Both the position numbers and the translations under genes were made by a program. From positions 62,001 to 126,000 of the forward strand of contig CAWIYY010000017.1 of assembly GCA_963840435.1 (NCBI GenBank): 64,000 bases of DNA. Reading direction: 5' to 3'. The stretch comes from Bog-473 sp963840435. GTDB taxonomy: Bacteria; Actinomycetota; Acidimicrobiia; Acidimicrobiales; RAAP-2. This document shows, piece by piece, positions 33,685 through 41,893 of this stretch; the stretch's first letter is position 1, and every line of letters starts with the position of its first letter. The notes beneath the pieces were generated by a model. The model saw nothing but the letters and a program-made list of their open reading frames with translations. It was not told where the DNA came from and ran no database searches.

Positions 33685-34072
33685 ACCGCCTCGCCCGGGG
33701 AGTCCGGCGACGTCGGTCGAGCTGAGCGCCTGGTCGGGTCCGTGGTCGGACGACGACCCCGACGCGAACTTCAAGGCCGACGTCGCGCTCTACGCGCACA
33801 TCGATCCCATGACCACCATCGCCAATTTGGCGCAGGCCCTGGACATGCCGCCGGGAGCCATCGTCCGCTACGTCCTGGCCAAGTGGGCGACCGCCGGCAG
33901 CGGTGGCCTGCTCGAACTCGGTCCGTCCATGATCCACCGTTTGTGGCAACCCGTGGAAGAGGCCGAAGCCGCCGGTACGGACGTCGCCCGCCTGGAGGCC
34001 TACGACCAGGTGCGCCAGATGCTCTCGTGGCTCCGACTGCCGCTCGTCGACCCCGATGCCGCCGGCTACTAG
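33677..34072 (+). CDS. conserved hypothetical protein (DUF6027-like)
   Basis: This 131-residue soluble protein starts at GTG 33677 and overlaps the TetR end by eight bases. It contains DDDPDANFKADVALYAHIDPMTTIANLAQALDMPPGAIVRYVLAKWATAGSGGLLELG and later YDQVRQMLSWLRLPL. The middle has a helix-turn-helix-like pattern (IANLAQALDMPPGAIVRYVL), so it may bind DNA. I associate this pattern with an actinobacterial family of unknown function (possibly DUF6027). Its stop overlaps the convergent pabB-like gene by four bases. Confidence 0.7.
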   Translation: MAEPPRPGSPATSVELSAWSGPWSDDDPDANFKADVALYAHIDPMTTIANLAQALDMPPGAIVRYVLAKWATAGSGGLLELGPSMIHRLWQPVEEAEAAGTDVARLEAYDQVRQMLSWLRLPLVDPDAAGY

Positions 34073-36031
34073 GTCCGGGCGACAGGTCGCCGGATCACCG
34101 CTGCGGCAACTGCACCCTCTCCCGACTCGAGCAACGGCGCCTCGGTCGGGGCATCTCCGCATCGGCAGGTGTCCACGACGCGGGCGGCTCGCCAGCCTCG
34201 CAACGAGCTCAGCGTGGCCACTGATGGCGCAGAGAGCAGTTCGTCGACCGTGATGACCCGCTCGAGGAGTCGACCGTCGGCCAGGTCTCTGGCCCGCTGA
34301 ATCCCGGGCAGCAGGCCGCAGCGAAGCGGTGGCGTGTACCACTGAGCACCGAGACGGACGGCCACAGTGGCGCGGGTGGTCTCGGTGATCTCGCCTCGTT
34401 CGTTGACGAGGACGACGTCGTCCGCGCCTGGGTGGCGGCGCGCCCTCTCGTCATAGCGGGCGCGATCGGTCGTCTTGTGAAAGAGCGTCACCTCCGAGGA
34501 ATCGACGGGGTCCAGGTCGACGCAGAGCAGAAGGACCGAGGTGGGAGCTGGCTCGTCGAGCAGCGATGTCTGCACGTCGATCGCTCCTCCCGCTCGCAGC
34601 ACCAGGCGGACGCGGGCCGGAGTCCGGAGCCCTGCGATGGCATCGTCGAGCAACCCGACCACCCCGTCGGACGGCGGGCAGAATCCGAAGTACCGAGCCG
34701 AGGCGTCGAGCCGGGCCAGATGATCGCCGAGGTGGCGGATGGCCCCGCCCCGCCCCGCGGCCGGATCGAAGGCCATGGTCTCGATGAGCCCCTCGACCCC
34801 CGAGCTCAGGGAAGCCGGAGCCACCAGCGCCCGAGCCTTCAGGAGCACCTCCTCCCACTCGCGGGGGGCCGTCGAATCCCAGGTGACGCCCCCGCCCGAG
34901 CCGTAGCTGGCGGCCTGGAGGGCCCGGTCGACGACCGCTGTCCTGATCCCCACCGCGAAGCGGGCCGACGGGGGAGCCTGCACACCGGGTCGTGCCGGGC
35001 AGACGAGTCCGACGGCTCCGCAGTACACGCCGCGCGGCGAGTCCTCGAGCTCGGCGATGACGGACATCGCCGCGACCTTCGGTGCGCCGGTGACCGAGGC
35101 GCAGGGGAACAGTGCACGGAAGATGTCCGGCAGACCGACGGTCTCCGGTGTCGTGGCCCGGACGGTCGACGACATCTGCCACAGCGTGGGGTGGTGCTCG
35201 AGGTCGCACAGGGAGGGGACGGTGACGCTTCCCGGCACGGCGATCCGGCCGAGGTCGTTGCGCAGCATGTCCACGACCATGATGTTCTCCGCCCGCTCCT
35301 TGGCCGAGCCGGAGAGCGCCAGCGCGTGCGCCTCGTCCTCAGCGGACCAGCGCCCCCGAGGAGCAGTGCCCTTCATCGGGCGGGTGACGATGTCGTGTGC
35401 GTGCCACTCGAAGAAGAGCTCGGGAGATGCGCAGGCCACGGCCCAATCGGGAGTCTCCAGGTAGGCGTGATAGCCGCTCGGTGTCATTGCCGACCAACTG
35501 ACAGTAGAGCTCGAATGGGTCGTCGCCCGGCGCCCAGGCACGTCGGAAGCGGGTGGTCAGATTGACCAGGTAGGTATTCCCGGACGCGATCTCAGCGCGG
35601 ATGCGGGAGACGCCGCTGGCGTGGACGCTCTGGTCGATGTCGCAGTCCCACTGCGACCAGCGCCGGTTCTCGGCGGATGGTCGGACGTGGAACTGTGGGA
35701 GCGGTGCGGCAGGAGATGCCTCGGAGAACAGTCCGAACCAGGCGAGCGGAATGGTCGAAGCGTCGTGCTGGTGGGACGACGGCGCCCGCACTCCGAGTGC
35801 CGGATCGAAGGCGGGAGCAGCCTCGTAGGTGACGAAGCCCGCCGCGTACCATCCTCTGCGCACGGCGGCCTCGACGTCGCCGAGCATCGTGATGACGTCC
35901 GAGAGTGCGCGCGCCTCCAACTGGCCCCGGAAGTTCCGGAGCTCCAGAGCAGGTTGCCCCGCGGCGGAGTGGTCGATCCGGCAGCGCACCGAGGAGTGTG
36001 TGACTAGCCGGACACTCGAATGCGCCGCCAT
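34069..36031 (-). pseudogene. pabB: aminodeoxychorismate synthase I / lyase fusion (PabB-PabC), frameshifted
   Basis: The gene encodes a two-domain folate-pathway protein of about 650 residues. The PabB part converts chorismate (plus ammonia from PabA) to aminodeoxychorismate. It holds SPELFFEW, the catalytic-lysine motif RPMKGTAPRGRW, VDMLRNDLGRIA and VTGAPKVAAMSVIAELE. The PabC-like class-IV aminotransferase part starts near VEGLIETMAFDP and contains DDVVLVNERGEITETTRATVAVR. The N-terminal 180 residues (from 36031, through NLTTRFRRAW and FELYCQLVG) lie in another frame. The join is at about 35484-35498 and needs removal of one base. Folate synthesis is essential unless another copy exists, so sequence error is plausible. 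Confidence 0.8.
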
Positions 36032-36058
36032 CGGCGGCGATCCGCTCTGAAATGGTCG

Positions 36059-36463
36059 CTACCCGTCGTGGACCGACTTCCGGGGTTTGGCGTTCGCGGC
36101 AGCCGGGAACGACTGGCCGTCCAGGTTCCAGCTCCACGAGACAGTCGGGGTGATCTGCAGGCTCGGAGCGGAATCGCCTTCTCGTTGGGTGAGGCTGGCT
36201 TTCCCGTAGACCCGCACGAATCTCGGGGTCCACGGCGTCGTCGAGGCGAGGTCGTCGATCACGAGCGCCACCAGGTCGTTGCCCCCGGTGACGTTCTTGT
36301 ACTTGCGGGTCGAGGTCAGGTCGAGCCCGCCCACGTAGAACTGGCGGCCGTCGAACTCGAAGCCCACCGGGACCACGTCCGGTTGGCTGTCACCCGAGAC
36401 CGTGGCGAGGCGGGCCAGCCGCTGCGCGTGCAGATAGTCCTTCTCCTGTTCGTTGAAAGACAT
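36059..36463 (-). CDS. PPOX-class (F420/FMN split-barrel) oxidoreductase
   Basis: This 134-residue split-beta-barrel protein reads FNEQEKDYLHAQRLARLATVSGDSQPDVVPVGFEFDGRQFYVGG, then STRKYKNVTGGNDLVALVIDDL and VRVYGKASL. This is typical of small PPOX-family enzymes that bind F420 (or FMN) and reduce unsaturated or quinone-like substrates. The start ATG 36463 has GAGAGGAG upstream. It lies 28 bases downstream of the pabB-like start on the same strand. The substrate is unknown. Confidence 0.88.
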   Translation of the reverse strand: MSFNEQEKDYLHAQRLARLATVSGDSQPDVVPVGFEFDGRQFYVGGLDLTSTRKYKNVTGGNDLVALVIDDLASTTPWTPRFVRVYGKASLTQREGDSAPSLQITPTVSWSWNLDGQSFPAAANAKPRKSVHDG

Positions 36464-36903
36464 CGAAGGACTCCTCTCCCACGGCGCTCCGATGAGTGTG
36501 CCTCGGTCTGAGGGTGACCGGCACCTGCGCCTCCCAAGCTAGCGATTGCCCCGACCCCACCCGCCGGGACCTCCTCGGCCCCACTGACCGGGTCCGCCGT
36601 CTCCTCCCGGCCGCCTGGTCAGGACGTCGACCCTGTTGGAGCGGTTTCGCCGGTTCCTCGGCGGCGGCGGGCGGGGAGGACTGGGTCAACACCGCTCCGC
36701 CGGCGTTGCCGCCCGTCGAGAGCCTCTGGGCGAGGGCGAGGGCGAGGGTGGAGAGGTCGAGTCGAGCTTCCGTTTCGTCCCTCCTTCGTGCTGGCGGCGG
36801 CGCGCTCGGACCCGCGGCGAGGGATGTGACGGGCCGGATCGACCCGCCGATCGCGGGCCGGCCCCCGCCGGAATGGTCGCGCCGCCAGCCGAACCGACGC
36901 ACG
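36464..36903. other. intergenic stretch, no gene recognised
   Basis: About 440 bases between divergent genes. Very G+C-rich frames are open on several strands but are Arg/Pro/Gly-rich and lack ribosome sites. I see no supported gene. Confidence 0.4.
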
Positions 36904-36909
36904 TATCGT
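36904..36909 (+). promoter_or_regulatory. -10 box of a leaderless small gene
   Basis: TATCGT lies seven bases before the GTG at 36917, the spacing expected when transcription begins at the start codon. This supports 36917 rather than the in-frame GTG at 36908. Confidence 0.5.
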
Positions 36910-36916
36910 GGGCGCC

Positions 36917-37174
36917 GTGTCAGCTCGATTGGACCCGTCCTGGTCGGTCCTGGCCAGTCCTTCGACGCCGACCGTCGACCGTTGCGTCGATCTCTTCGTC
37001 CGGCCCGACGGGACGTTCGGTTTCGAGGAATTCCGCCGCGACCCGGAGGACATGGGTGCGTGGACGCCGATCGCCTACTACTCGAACCGGGAGTTCGAGA
37101 CCGAGGCCGATGCGCTGTCCGCTGCCCGAGCTGCGGTCCCCTGGCTGCCCGCGGTGCTCGACGGGACGCTCTGA
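36917..37174 (+). CDS. small conserved hypothetical protein
   Basis: This 85-residue protein opens SARLDPSWSVLASPSTPTVDRCVDLFVRPDGTFGFEEFRRDPEDMGAWTPIAYYS and ends ALSAARAAVPWLPAVLDG. The GFEEFRRDPED and AARAAVPWL blocks look conserved, as in short actinobacterial proteins of unknown function. It is soluble with no known domain. It is a single gene and probably leaderless. It ends convergently 40 bases from the GH43-like gene. Confidence 0.65.
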   Translation: MSARLDPSWSVLASPSTPTVDRCVDLFVRPDGTFGFEEFRRDPEDMGAWTPIAYYSNREFETEADALSAARAAVPWLPAVLDGTL

Positions 37175-37213
37175 CGGCATGCCGAGACGGGTGCCGTCGG
37201 CCTGGGGCCTGGC

Positions 37214-38551
37214 CTAGGGCGGACCACCGACGGTCGGCACGACACCGGACATGGTGAGGCTTCGGATGTAGAGGCCTCGACTGTTGGGGAACCCGACCGC
37301 TCCCGGGTTCCAGGCCGCGAAGGCGATCCAGTCGTCACCCTGCGCATCTTGGAAGACAGACGCACCGCCGGGTCCGGCCATCCCGTCGCCACTCGACAGG
37401 ATGGCGTTCGGGGAGGTGTCGGTGCACGGCCCGAGCGGGGCCGCGCAGGTGGCCACCCCGACCGCGTAGTTGGCCGTGTCCCAATCGTTTCCGGAGTAGA
37501 AGAGCAAGTAGCGGCCGTTCACCGCCACGAGGTCCGGGGCCTCGACGGTGCCCGCTTCCCAGCCCTGATCGGGCGAGAGGATGCTGGTCGGGGTCGAGCC
37601 CGCAGCGAACGACTTGCCCGAGGGATCGAGCTGCTCGGCCCAGATGCGTGATGTGCCGGGTCCACCCGATTTCCAGAGGAGATAGGAGGTTCCGGTCGTG
37701 TCGACGAAGGCCGCCGGGTCGATGGAGCCCCCGAGCGACGGCTGGCACTCGAGCGGCGTGCTCGAGGAGTCGGTGAAGGGTCCCTGTGGAGATCCCGCCG
37801 TCGCCACCGAGATGCATTCCGTGGAGCTCCCGACCGGGTCCACGGCGTAGTACAAGTTGTAGTGACCGCCGACGCGGGTCACCGAGGGCGCCCACGTGTA
37901 CCCGGTGGCCGCCCACGACGGGAGCCGAGGCAGCGCGTTGCCCACCGCGGTCCAATGCACCAGGTCGGCCGAATCGATGATCTGAATGTTGCCGGCCACC
38001 GAGTTCGTCGCGTAGGCGTAGTACGTCTGGCCGACCAGGATGACGTCGGGATCCGGGAAGTCGAAGGGATAGACGAGCCCGGACTTCGTACCGCCGGCCA
38101 GCTGCGTGCACGGGTCCGAGACGAGCGAGATGTCGTTCGCCGCCTTGTTGTTCTCTCCGGCCCGGATGGCATTGAGCGCACCCTGGACGCCGCCCAGGCA
38201 CGTCTCGAGGGTGCCGATGTTGACGCCGAGCAGGAAGGCCGTCTGCTTCGTCGAGTCGAGCGACGAGTTGGTGCTGGCCAAATGGCCAAGCGTCACTGCG
38301 ATGTACGACTCGAGTTCGTCCCGTTTCGTCGTGGCGGCGGCGCGCGTCGCCACCGTCGCCGTGACCTGACGCCGGAGCGACGCCAGGTGCCGGTTCGCCG
38401 CCGTGAGCCTGGCCACGTCGTGCCGGGCCTGACTCCGGGCATCCACGTCGGTCCAGATCGCCGCGATGAGGAGACACGTGCAGACCGAGAGGGCGATGAG
38501 GAGCCGCCGCCTGCGCCGGCGCGCCCGATCAGCCACCGGACGCCGTCGCAC
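37214..38551 (-). CDS. membrane-anchored glycoside hydrolase family 43-like protein
   Basis: This 445-residue protein has a basic N-terminus and one membrane helix (residues about 16-34). A helical stalk runs to about residue 110, then a short CLGGVQGALNAIRAG segment, then a five-bladed beta-propeller catalytic domain. GH43-like residues are Asp in DFPDPDVI (about 167), Asp in GSIDPAAF (278) and Glu in TVEAPDLV (337), the expected base, pKa modulator and acid. Such enzymes cleave arabinofuranosides or xylosides. Here it would face outward. The stalk is homologous to the neighbouring coiled-coil protein, whose gene overlaps it by 23 bases. Confidence 0.85.
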   Translation of the reverse strand: MRRRPVADRARRRRRRLLIALSVCTCLLIAAIWTDVDARSQARHDVARLTAANRHLASLRRQVTATVATRAAATTKRDELESYIAVTLGHLASTNSSLDSTKQTAFLLGVNIGTLETCLGGVQGALNAIRAGENNKAANDISLVSDPCTQLAGGTKSGLVYPFDFPDPDVILVGQTYYAYATNSVAGNIQIIDSADLVHWTAVGNALPRLPSWAATGYTWAPSVTRVGGHYNLYYAVDPVGSSTECISVATAGSPQGPFTDSSSTPLECQPSLGGSIDPAAFVDTTGTSYLLWKSGGPGTSRIWAEQLDPSGKSFAAGSTPTSILSPDQGWEAGTVEAPDLVAVNGRYLLFYSGNDWDTANYAVGVATCAAPLGPCTDTSPNAILSSGDGMAGPGGASVFQDAQGDDWIAFAAWNPGAVGFPNSRGLYIRSLTMSGVVPTVGGPP

Positions 38552-39089
38552 AGCTCGTCGCCACCGAGCTCAGCTCGCTGATGGCGTTGGCCTGGCTCCC
38601 GACGGCGAGCGCATTGAGGGCCTGCTCGACCCCTCCCAGGCAGGCGTGCAGTGCGGCGATCTGGGAGGTCTGGTGCGAGACGTCGGCCTGCGTCGAAGCC
38701 AGTTCGGATTCCGCGGCGGTGAGCTGGGCCGCGTCCTGGCCGTAGGCGGTGCTGTCGTTGCCGACACGGGTGGCGAGGACCTCGACGTCGTGGCGCAGCT
38801 TGGCCAGGTTCTGCTTGACGTCGGCCGTCCTCTCCTGCGTGACGCGCCGCGCGGCCTGCGCCCGGTCGGCCTGCTGGTGCGCCTGCATCTCGTCGTGGAT
38901 CAGCCAGCCGAGGGCGGCGAGGAACAGCGCGGTTGTGGCGAGGGCCACGCCCCAGCGCACCGCGCTCCGCAGGCGATGCGGAGGCTCCGTGCTGGGGGTC
39001 GCTGCGGGGCGCCGTCCCATCTCGAGCAGGTCCAGCAGGGCGGAGGATCCTTCCCTGGTCACGCCTGCTCCCACCGCCGGCTCGCGCAC
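38529..39089 (-). CDS. membrane-anchored coiled-coil protein, paralogue of the GH43 stalk
   Basis: This 186-residue protein has a cytoplasmic N-terminus of about 45 residues and one membrane helix (WGVALATTALFLAALGWLI). A coiled coil of about 75 residues follows (AARRVTQERTADVKQNLAKLRHDVEVLATR), and it ends LHACLGGVEQALNALAVGSQANAISELSSVATSC. The end matches the CLGGVQGALNAIRAG stretch and following Cys of the GH43-like protein. The two probably arose by duplication and may interact through the stalk. There is no catalytic domain and the function is unknown. Confidence 0.75.
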   Translation of the reverse strand: MREPAVGAGVTREGSSALLDLLEMGRRPAATPSTEPPHRLRSAVRWGVALATTALFLAALGWLIHDEMQAHQQADRAQAARRVTQERTADVKQNLAKLRHDVEVLATRVGNDSTAYGQDAAQLTAAESELASTQADVSHQTSQIAALHACLGGVEQALNALAVGSQANAISELSSVATSCATASGG

Positions 39090-39153
39090 CCCGAGAGATG
39101 CTACGCGGAGAACAGGAGAAATTGGGGGCAGCGCCGCCGCGCCTGGTTTCCGC

Positions 39154-40302
39154 TCAGGGGTGGGTGACCTGATCGCCCGGCATGGAACGTTCCATCATGC
39201 CCTGCGCCGTCTCGCCGTCCCAGGAATAGCGGGCGATGGCCTGCTGGAGGACGGGGAAGTCCGCACTGGACCCGACACCGCCCATGACCATGAAGTTGGA
39301 CATGATCGAAGCGCCCTCAATCCGCGTCGTGCCCTTCGCCGTTTCCAGGACGACCGAGACGTCCTCGCCGGACGGCTGCAGGCGCCGCAGCCACGGCGCC
39401 TCGACGACCCAGGCCGGGACGAGAGGGCCGTCTCCCTCGAACAGATAGCCCTCGTTGTAGGTGGCCAACCCGTCGTCGCGTGGCGGGTAGGTGATGTACC
39501 CGAAAGCCCGTCCGCTGGGGAAGACGGCGGATTGCCAGGCATGGCCGCGGAAGGTGCCCAGCCGGCGCACGCCTTGCCGGCGGACCCGCAGAGCGCCGCC
39601 CTCGAAGGCGCGCTCCTCGTCCCCGATGCGCACGGTGCCGATCGCCCGCGACAGCTGCTCGAACCGGGGGCCACCCATCAGGGCGCCCTCGTCCTGCTCG
39701 TCGAGCACGCGCCTCGCCGCGGGGAGGAGCGCGCCGTTCTCCCACGGGGGGACGGTTGACCGGATGTCGATGTCGATCAGCACCGGGACCTCCGTCGCGT
39801 CGCTTCGGCGGCCGGCGATCTGGTCCTCCACCGCTGTTGGAGTGGCGAGGCCTTGGAAACGCATCCTCCAATGCCGGAACGGCTCGACCAGTTCGAAGAC
39901 CAGCGGGCCCGCACCCAGCAGGCGCGGCTTCCCGTCCGATCCCAGGGCCGGGTGGACGGGGCCAGAGCCGAACCGGTTGAGATTGCGGCCCTCCGTCGTC
40001 GTCACGTTCAGCTGGAGGTCATGGGTCTCCCATTGATCGGCCACGGCCTCGACCCCGACCCGGGGCAGGCCCACCGGCCCACCGCCGTCGTCCCAGAGCC
40101 ACGCGTTCACCGACTCGCGCAGGTCCGGATCGTCCGGCTGCTGCGCGAAGACGAACTCGCGCTCGTCGCCCAGTCCTCCCGTCAGGTCCACGGTCGTCCG
40201 TCGCCGTCCTCGCTCAGCGTGTCGCACTGCTCCAAGTGCCCGCCGACGGAGAGTCCGGCGATCCGGTCGGCCAGGATAGGGCCGCCCGCGGCCCGCCGTC
40301 AC
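39154..40302 (-). CDS. conserved hypothetical protein with a probable N-terminal frame problem
   Basis: This 382-residue frame starts at GTG 40302 (overlapping the preceding stop). From about residue 37 it looks well conserved: TVDLTGGLGDEREFVFAQQPDDPDLRESVNAWLWDD, LGAGPLVFELVEPFRHWRMRFQG, and RGHAWQSAVFPSGRAFGYITYPPR. I associate this beta-rich pattern with the DUF7064/7065 group found near steroid or terpenoid catabolism genes (inference). Residues 9-35 are Arg-rich, while another frame there reads ADRIAGLSVGGHLEQCDTLSEDGD, which looks like the true coding sense. Two compensating shifts near 40270 and 40210 would restore it. Confidence 0.65.
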   Translation of the reverse strand: MTAGRGRPYPGRPDRRTLRRRALGAVRHAERGRRRTTVDLTGGLGDEREFVFAQQPDDPDLRESVNAWLWDDGGGPVGLPRVGVEAVADQWETHDLQLNVTTTEGRNLNRFGSGPVHPALGSDGKPRLLGAGPLVFELVEPFRHWRMRFQGLATPTAVEDQIAGRRSDATEVPVLIDIDIRSTVPPWENGALLPAARRVLDEQDEGALMGGPRFEQLSRAIGTVRIGDEERAFEGGALRVRRQGVRRLGTFRGHAWQSAVFPSGRAFGYITYPPRDDGLATYNEGYLFEGDGPLVPAWVVEAPWLRRLQPSGEDVSVVLETAKGTTRIEGASIMSNFMVMGGVGSSADFPVLQQAIARYSWDGETAQGMMERSMPGDQVTHP

Positions 40303-40691
40303 CCGAAGGCGGTGCTGACCACGTGCTCGGGCTCGACGAGGTACACCACCCGGTCGCTGTGTTCCGGGTACGGTCCGCCGGTGTACACGGTGGCGATTCG
40401 GTCGATGATCTCCCAGACCCGATCACCCTCGAGCCGCTCGGTCACCCGGCCCCGGATGGTCACCATGGAGAAGGGCTGCTCGCGGTCGGTGATCGAGATG
40501 GCCACCCGCGGGTCGGCCTCCAAGTTGCGGGCCTTGCGCGAGCCCGGCCCGGTCAGGAAGGCGATCCGGTCGCCCTCCATCCCGACCCAGAGCGGGACGC
40601 TGTGTGGCGCGCCGTCGGGCAGGATCGTCGCCAGGTGGGCCTGGTGGGGACCGTCGACCAGGTTCCGTACGGCGGGGGAGAGATCGGTCAT
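40299..40691 (-). CDS. PPOX-class F420-dependent oxidoreductase
   Basis: This 130-residue split-barrel protein reads LSPAVRNLVDGPHQAHLATILPDGAPHSVPLWVGMEGDRIAFLTGPGSRKARNLEADPRVAISITD and ends VVYLVEPEHVVSTAFG. It matches the TIGR03618-like group of F420-binding reductases. ATG 40691 overlaps the sigma-factor stop (ATGA), and its own stop overlaps the next gene. The three genes therefore form a coupled minus-strand operon: sigma factor, PPOX, hypothetical protein. Confidence 0.9.
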   Translation of the reverse strand: MTDLSPAVRNLVDGPHQAHLATILPDGAPHSVPLWVGMEGDRIAFLTGPGSRKARNLEADPRVAISITDREQPFSMVTIRGRVTERLEGDRVWEIIDRIATVYTGGPYPEHSDRVVYLVEPEHVVSTAFG

Positions 40692-41752
40692 CGGCGGCCT
40701 CCTGCTTCGAGCACGTGTGCGGTGACGGCGCGCAGGTCGTCCGACCAGATCCCGGGGAGACCGAACTCGCCGAAGAGCGCGTCGTCGAACGTCACCGTCG
40801 CCGCCACCTGCCCCCCGACCACGGTCAGCACGTCGAGCTTGTAGGCGACGAAGTCGTGTGCACCGGGCCGGCGCACGTAGCAGGCCGCTGCCGGCTGGCG
40901 GTTGGCCAGGACCGGTACCGCGTGCCACTGCCCCATCGCGTTCGGACCGAAGGCGATGTCGATGTTCCGTGCCATGGCGGCCAGGCCGCGCACCGTCATG
41001 GGCTCGGGCGGCATGGTGGCGACCACGTCCTCGCGCAGCAGGGCCGCCGCGCCGGAAGCGTCGCCCCGCTCGTGGATCTCGATGAAGCGCTGCAGCACGG
41101 CGCGCTCGTCCGCCGAGAGCGCGGTGTGCCGCCACTGGCTGCGGTCCTCCGGCAGCCGGCGGCGCAGCGTCAGGCGCGCTCGCTGCAGCGCGCTGTGCAC
41201 CGCTGCCGTCGACATGCCGAGGGCACGGGCGACTTCGCCGGGCGCCCAGGACAGCCCCGTGCTCAGCACGAGGACGGCCCGCTGGCGCGGCGGCAGGGCC
41301 TGGATGGCGGCGATGAAGGCCAGCTCAATCGTCTCGCGGGCCACCGCCACCGAGTCGGGCGCCTCCTCGGTGGCGGCGATCCCGTCCAGCGCGGCATCGG
41401 GGTAGGGCTCGAGCCACGTGACCTCGGCCAGCTCGCTCCCGGCCGGGACCTGCCGGCGCCGGGAGCGGATGCTGTCGATGCAGACGTTGGTGGCGATGCG
41501 GTACAGCCAGGCCCGCAGGTTGGTTCCCGCCTCGAAGGTGCTCCGGTTCCGCCAGGCCCGGAGCAGGGTCTCCTGCACCAGGTCCTCGGCGTCGCTGTAC
41601 GAGCCGACCATCCGGTAGCAGTGCACGTGCAGCTCCCGGCGGTGGGCCTCGACGGCCTGGTCGAAGTCGATGGCAGGCATGGGCGGCTCCATCATCGGGC
41701 CTGAGCGATGCGGCGTGCGCTGCCCGTGGGCGTTGGTGCTGTGCATGGTCAT
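40688..41752 (-). CDS. ECF-type RNA polymerase sigma factor with SnoaL-like tail
   Basis: Up to 354 residues. Region 2 reads HCYRMVGSYSDAEDLVQETLLRAWR and FEAGTNLRAWLYRIATNVCIDSIRSRRR. Region 4 reads AIQALPPRQRAVLVLSTGLSWAPGEVARALGMSTAAVHSALQRARLTLR. A SnoaL/NTF2-like domain follows (RFIEIHERGDASGAAALLREDVVATMPP), as in the TIGR02960 and SigJ-like groups. The tail can act as a ligand-sensing or intramolecular regulatory domain, replacing an anti-sigma factor. Start uncertain: an ATG at 41677 (MPAIDF) better fits the family length. It drives an unknown regulon, perhaps this operon. Confidence 0.92.
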   Translation of the reverse strand: MTMHSTNAHGQRTPHRSGPMMEPPMPAIDFDQAVEAHRRELHVHCYRMVGSYSDAEDLVQETLLRAWRNRSTFEAGTNLRAWLYRIATNVCIDSIRSRRRQVPAGSELAEVTWLEPYPDAALDGIAATEEAPDSVAVARETIELAFIAAIQALPPRQRAVLVLSTGLSWAPGEVARALGMSTAAVHSALQRARLTLRRRLPEDRSQWRHTALSADERAVLQRFIEIHERGDASGAAALLREDVVATMPPEPMTVRGLAAMARNIDIAFGPNAMGQWHAVPVLANRQPAAACYVRRPGAHDFVAYKLDVLTVVGGQVAATVTFDDALFGEFGLPGIWSDDLRAVTAHVLEAGGRR

Positions 41753-41858
41753 GCCCGGTACAACGACGGCAGGCCCGGTCCGTCATCGGTCTTCAGCGAT
41801 GGATGGGCCCGGCAACCCCCGTCGGCCGGCCCCCCTTGACCGGACCGGTCCGACTTGT

Positions 41859-41893
41859 GATACTTCTATCATAGTTATGAATATGAAAGTATC
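41859..41893. promoter_or_regulatory. 35-bp dyad at the start of the MFS/MarR operon
   Basis: GATACTT (41859-41865) and AAGTATC (41887-41893) are perfect inverted arms centred at 41876, just before the ATG at 41877, with partial pairing inside. TATCAT (41867-41872) may be the -10 box. Its position over the promoter and start codon, together with a MarR gene in the operon, makes this the likely autorepressor site. Confidence 0.6.
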
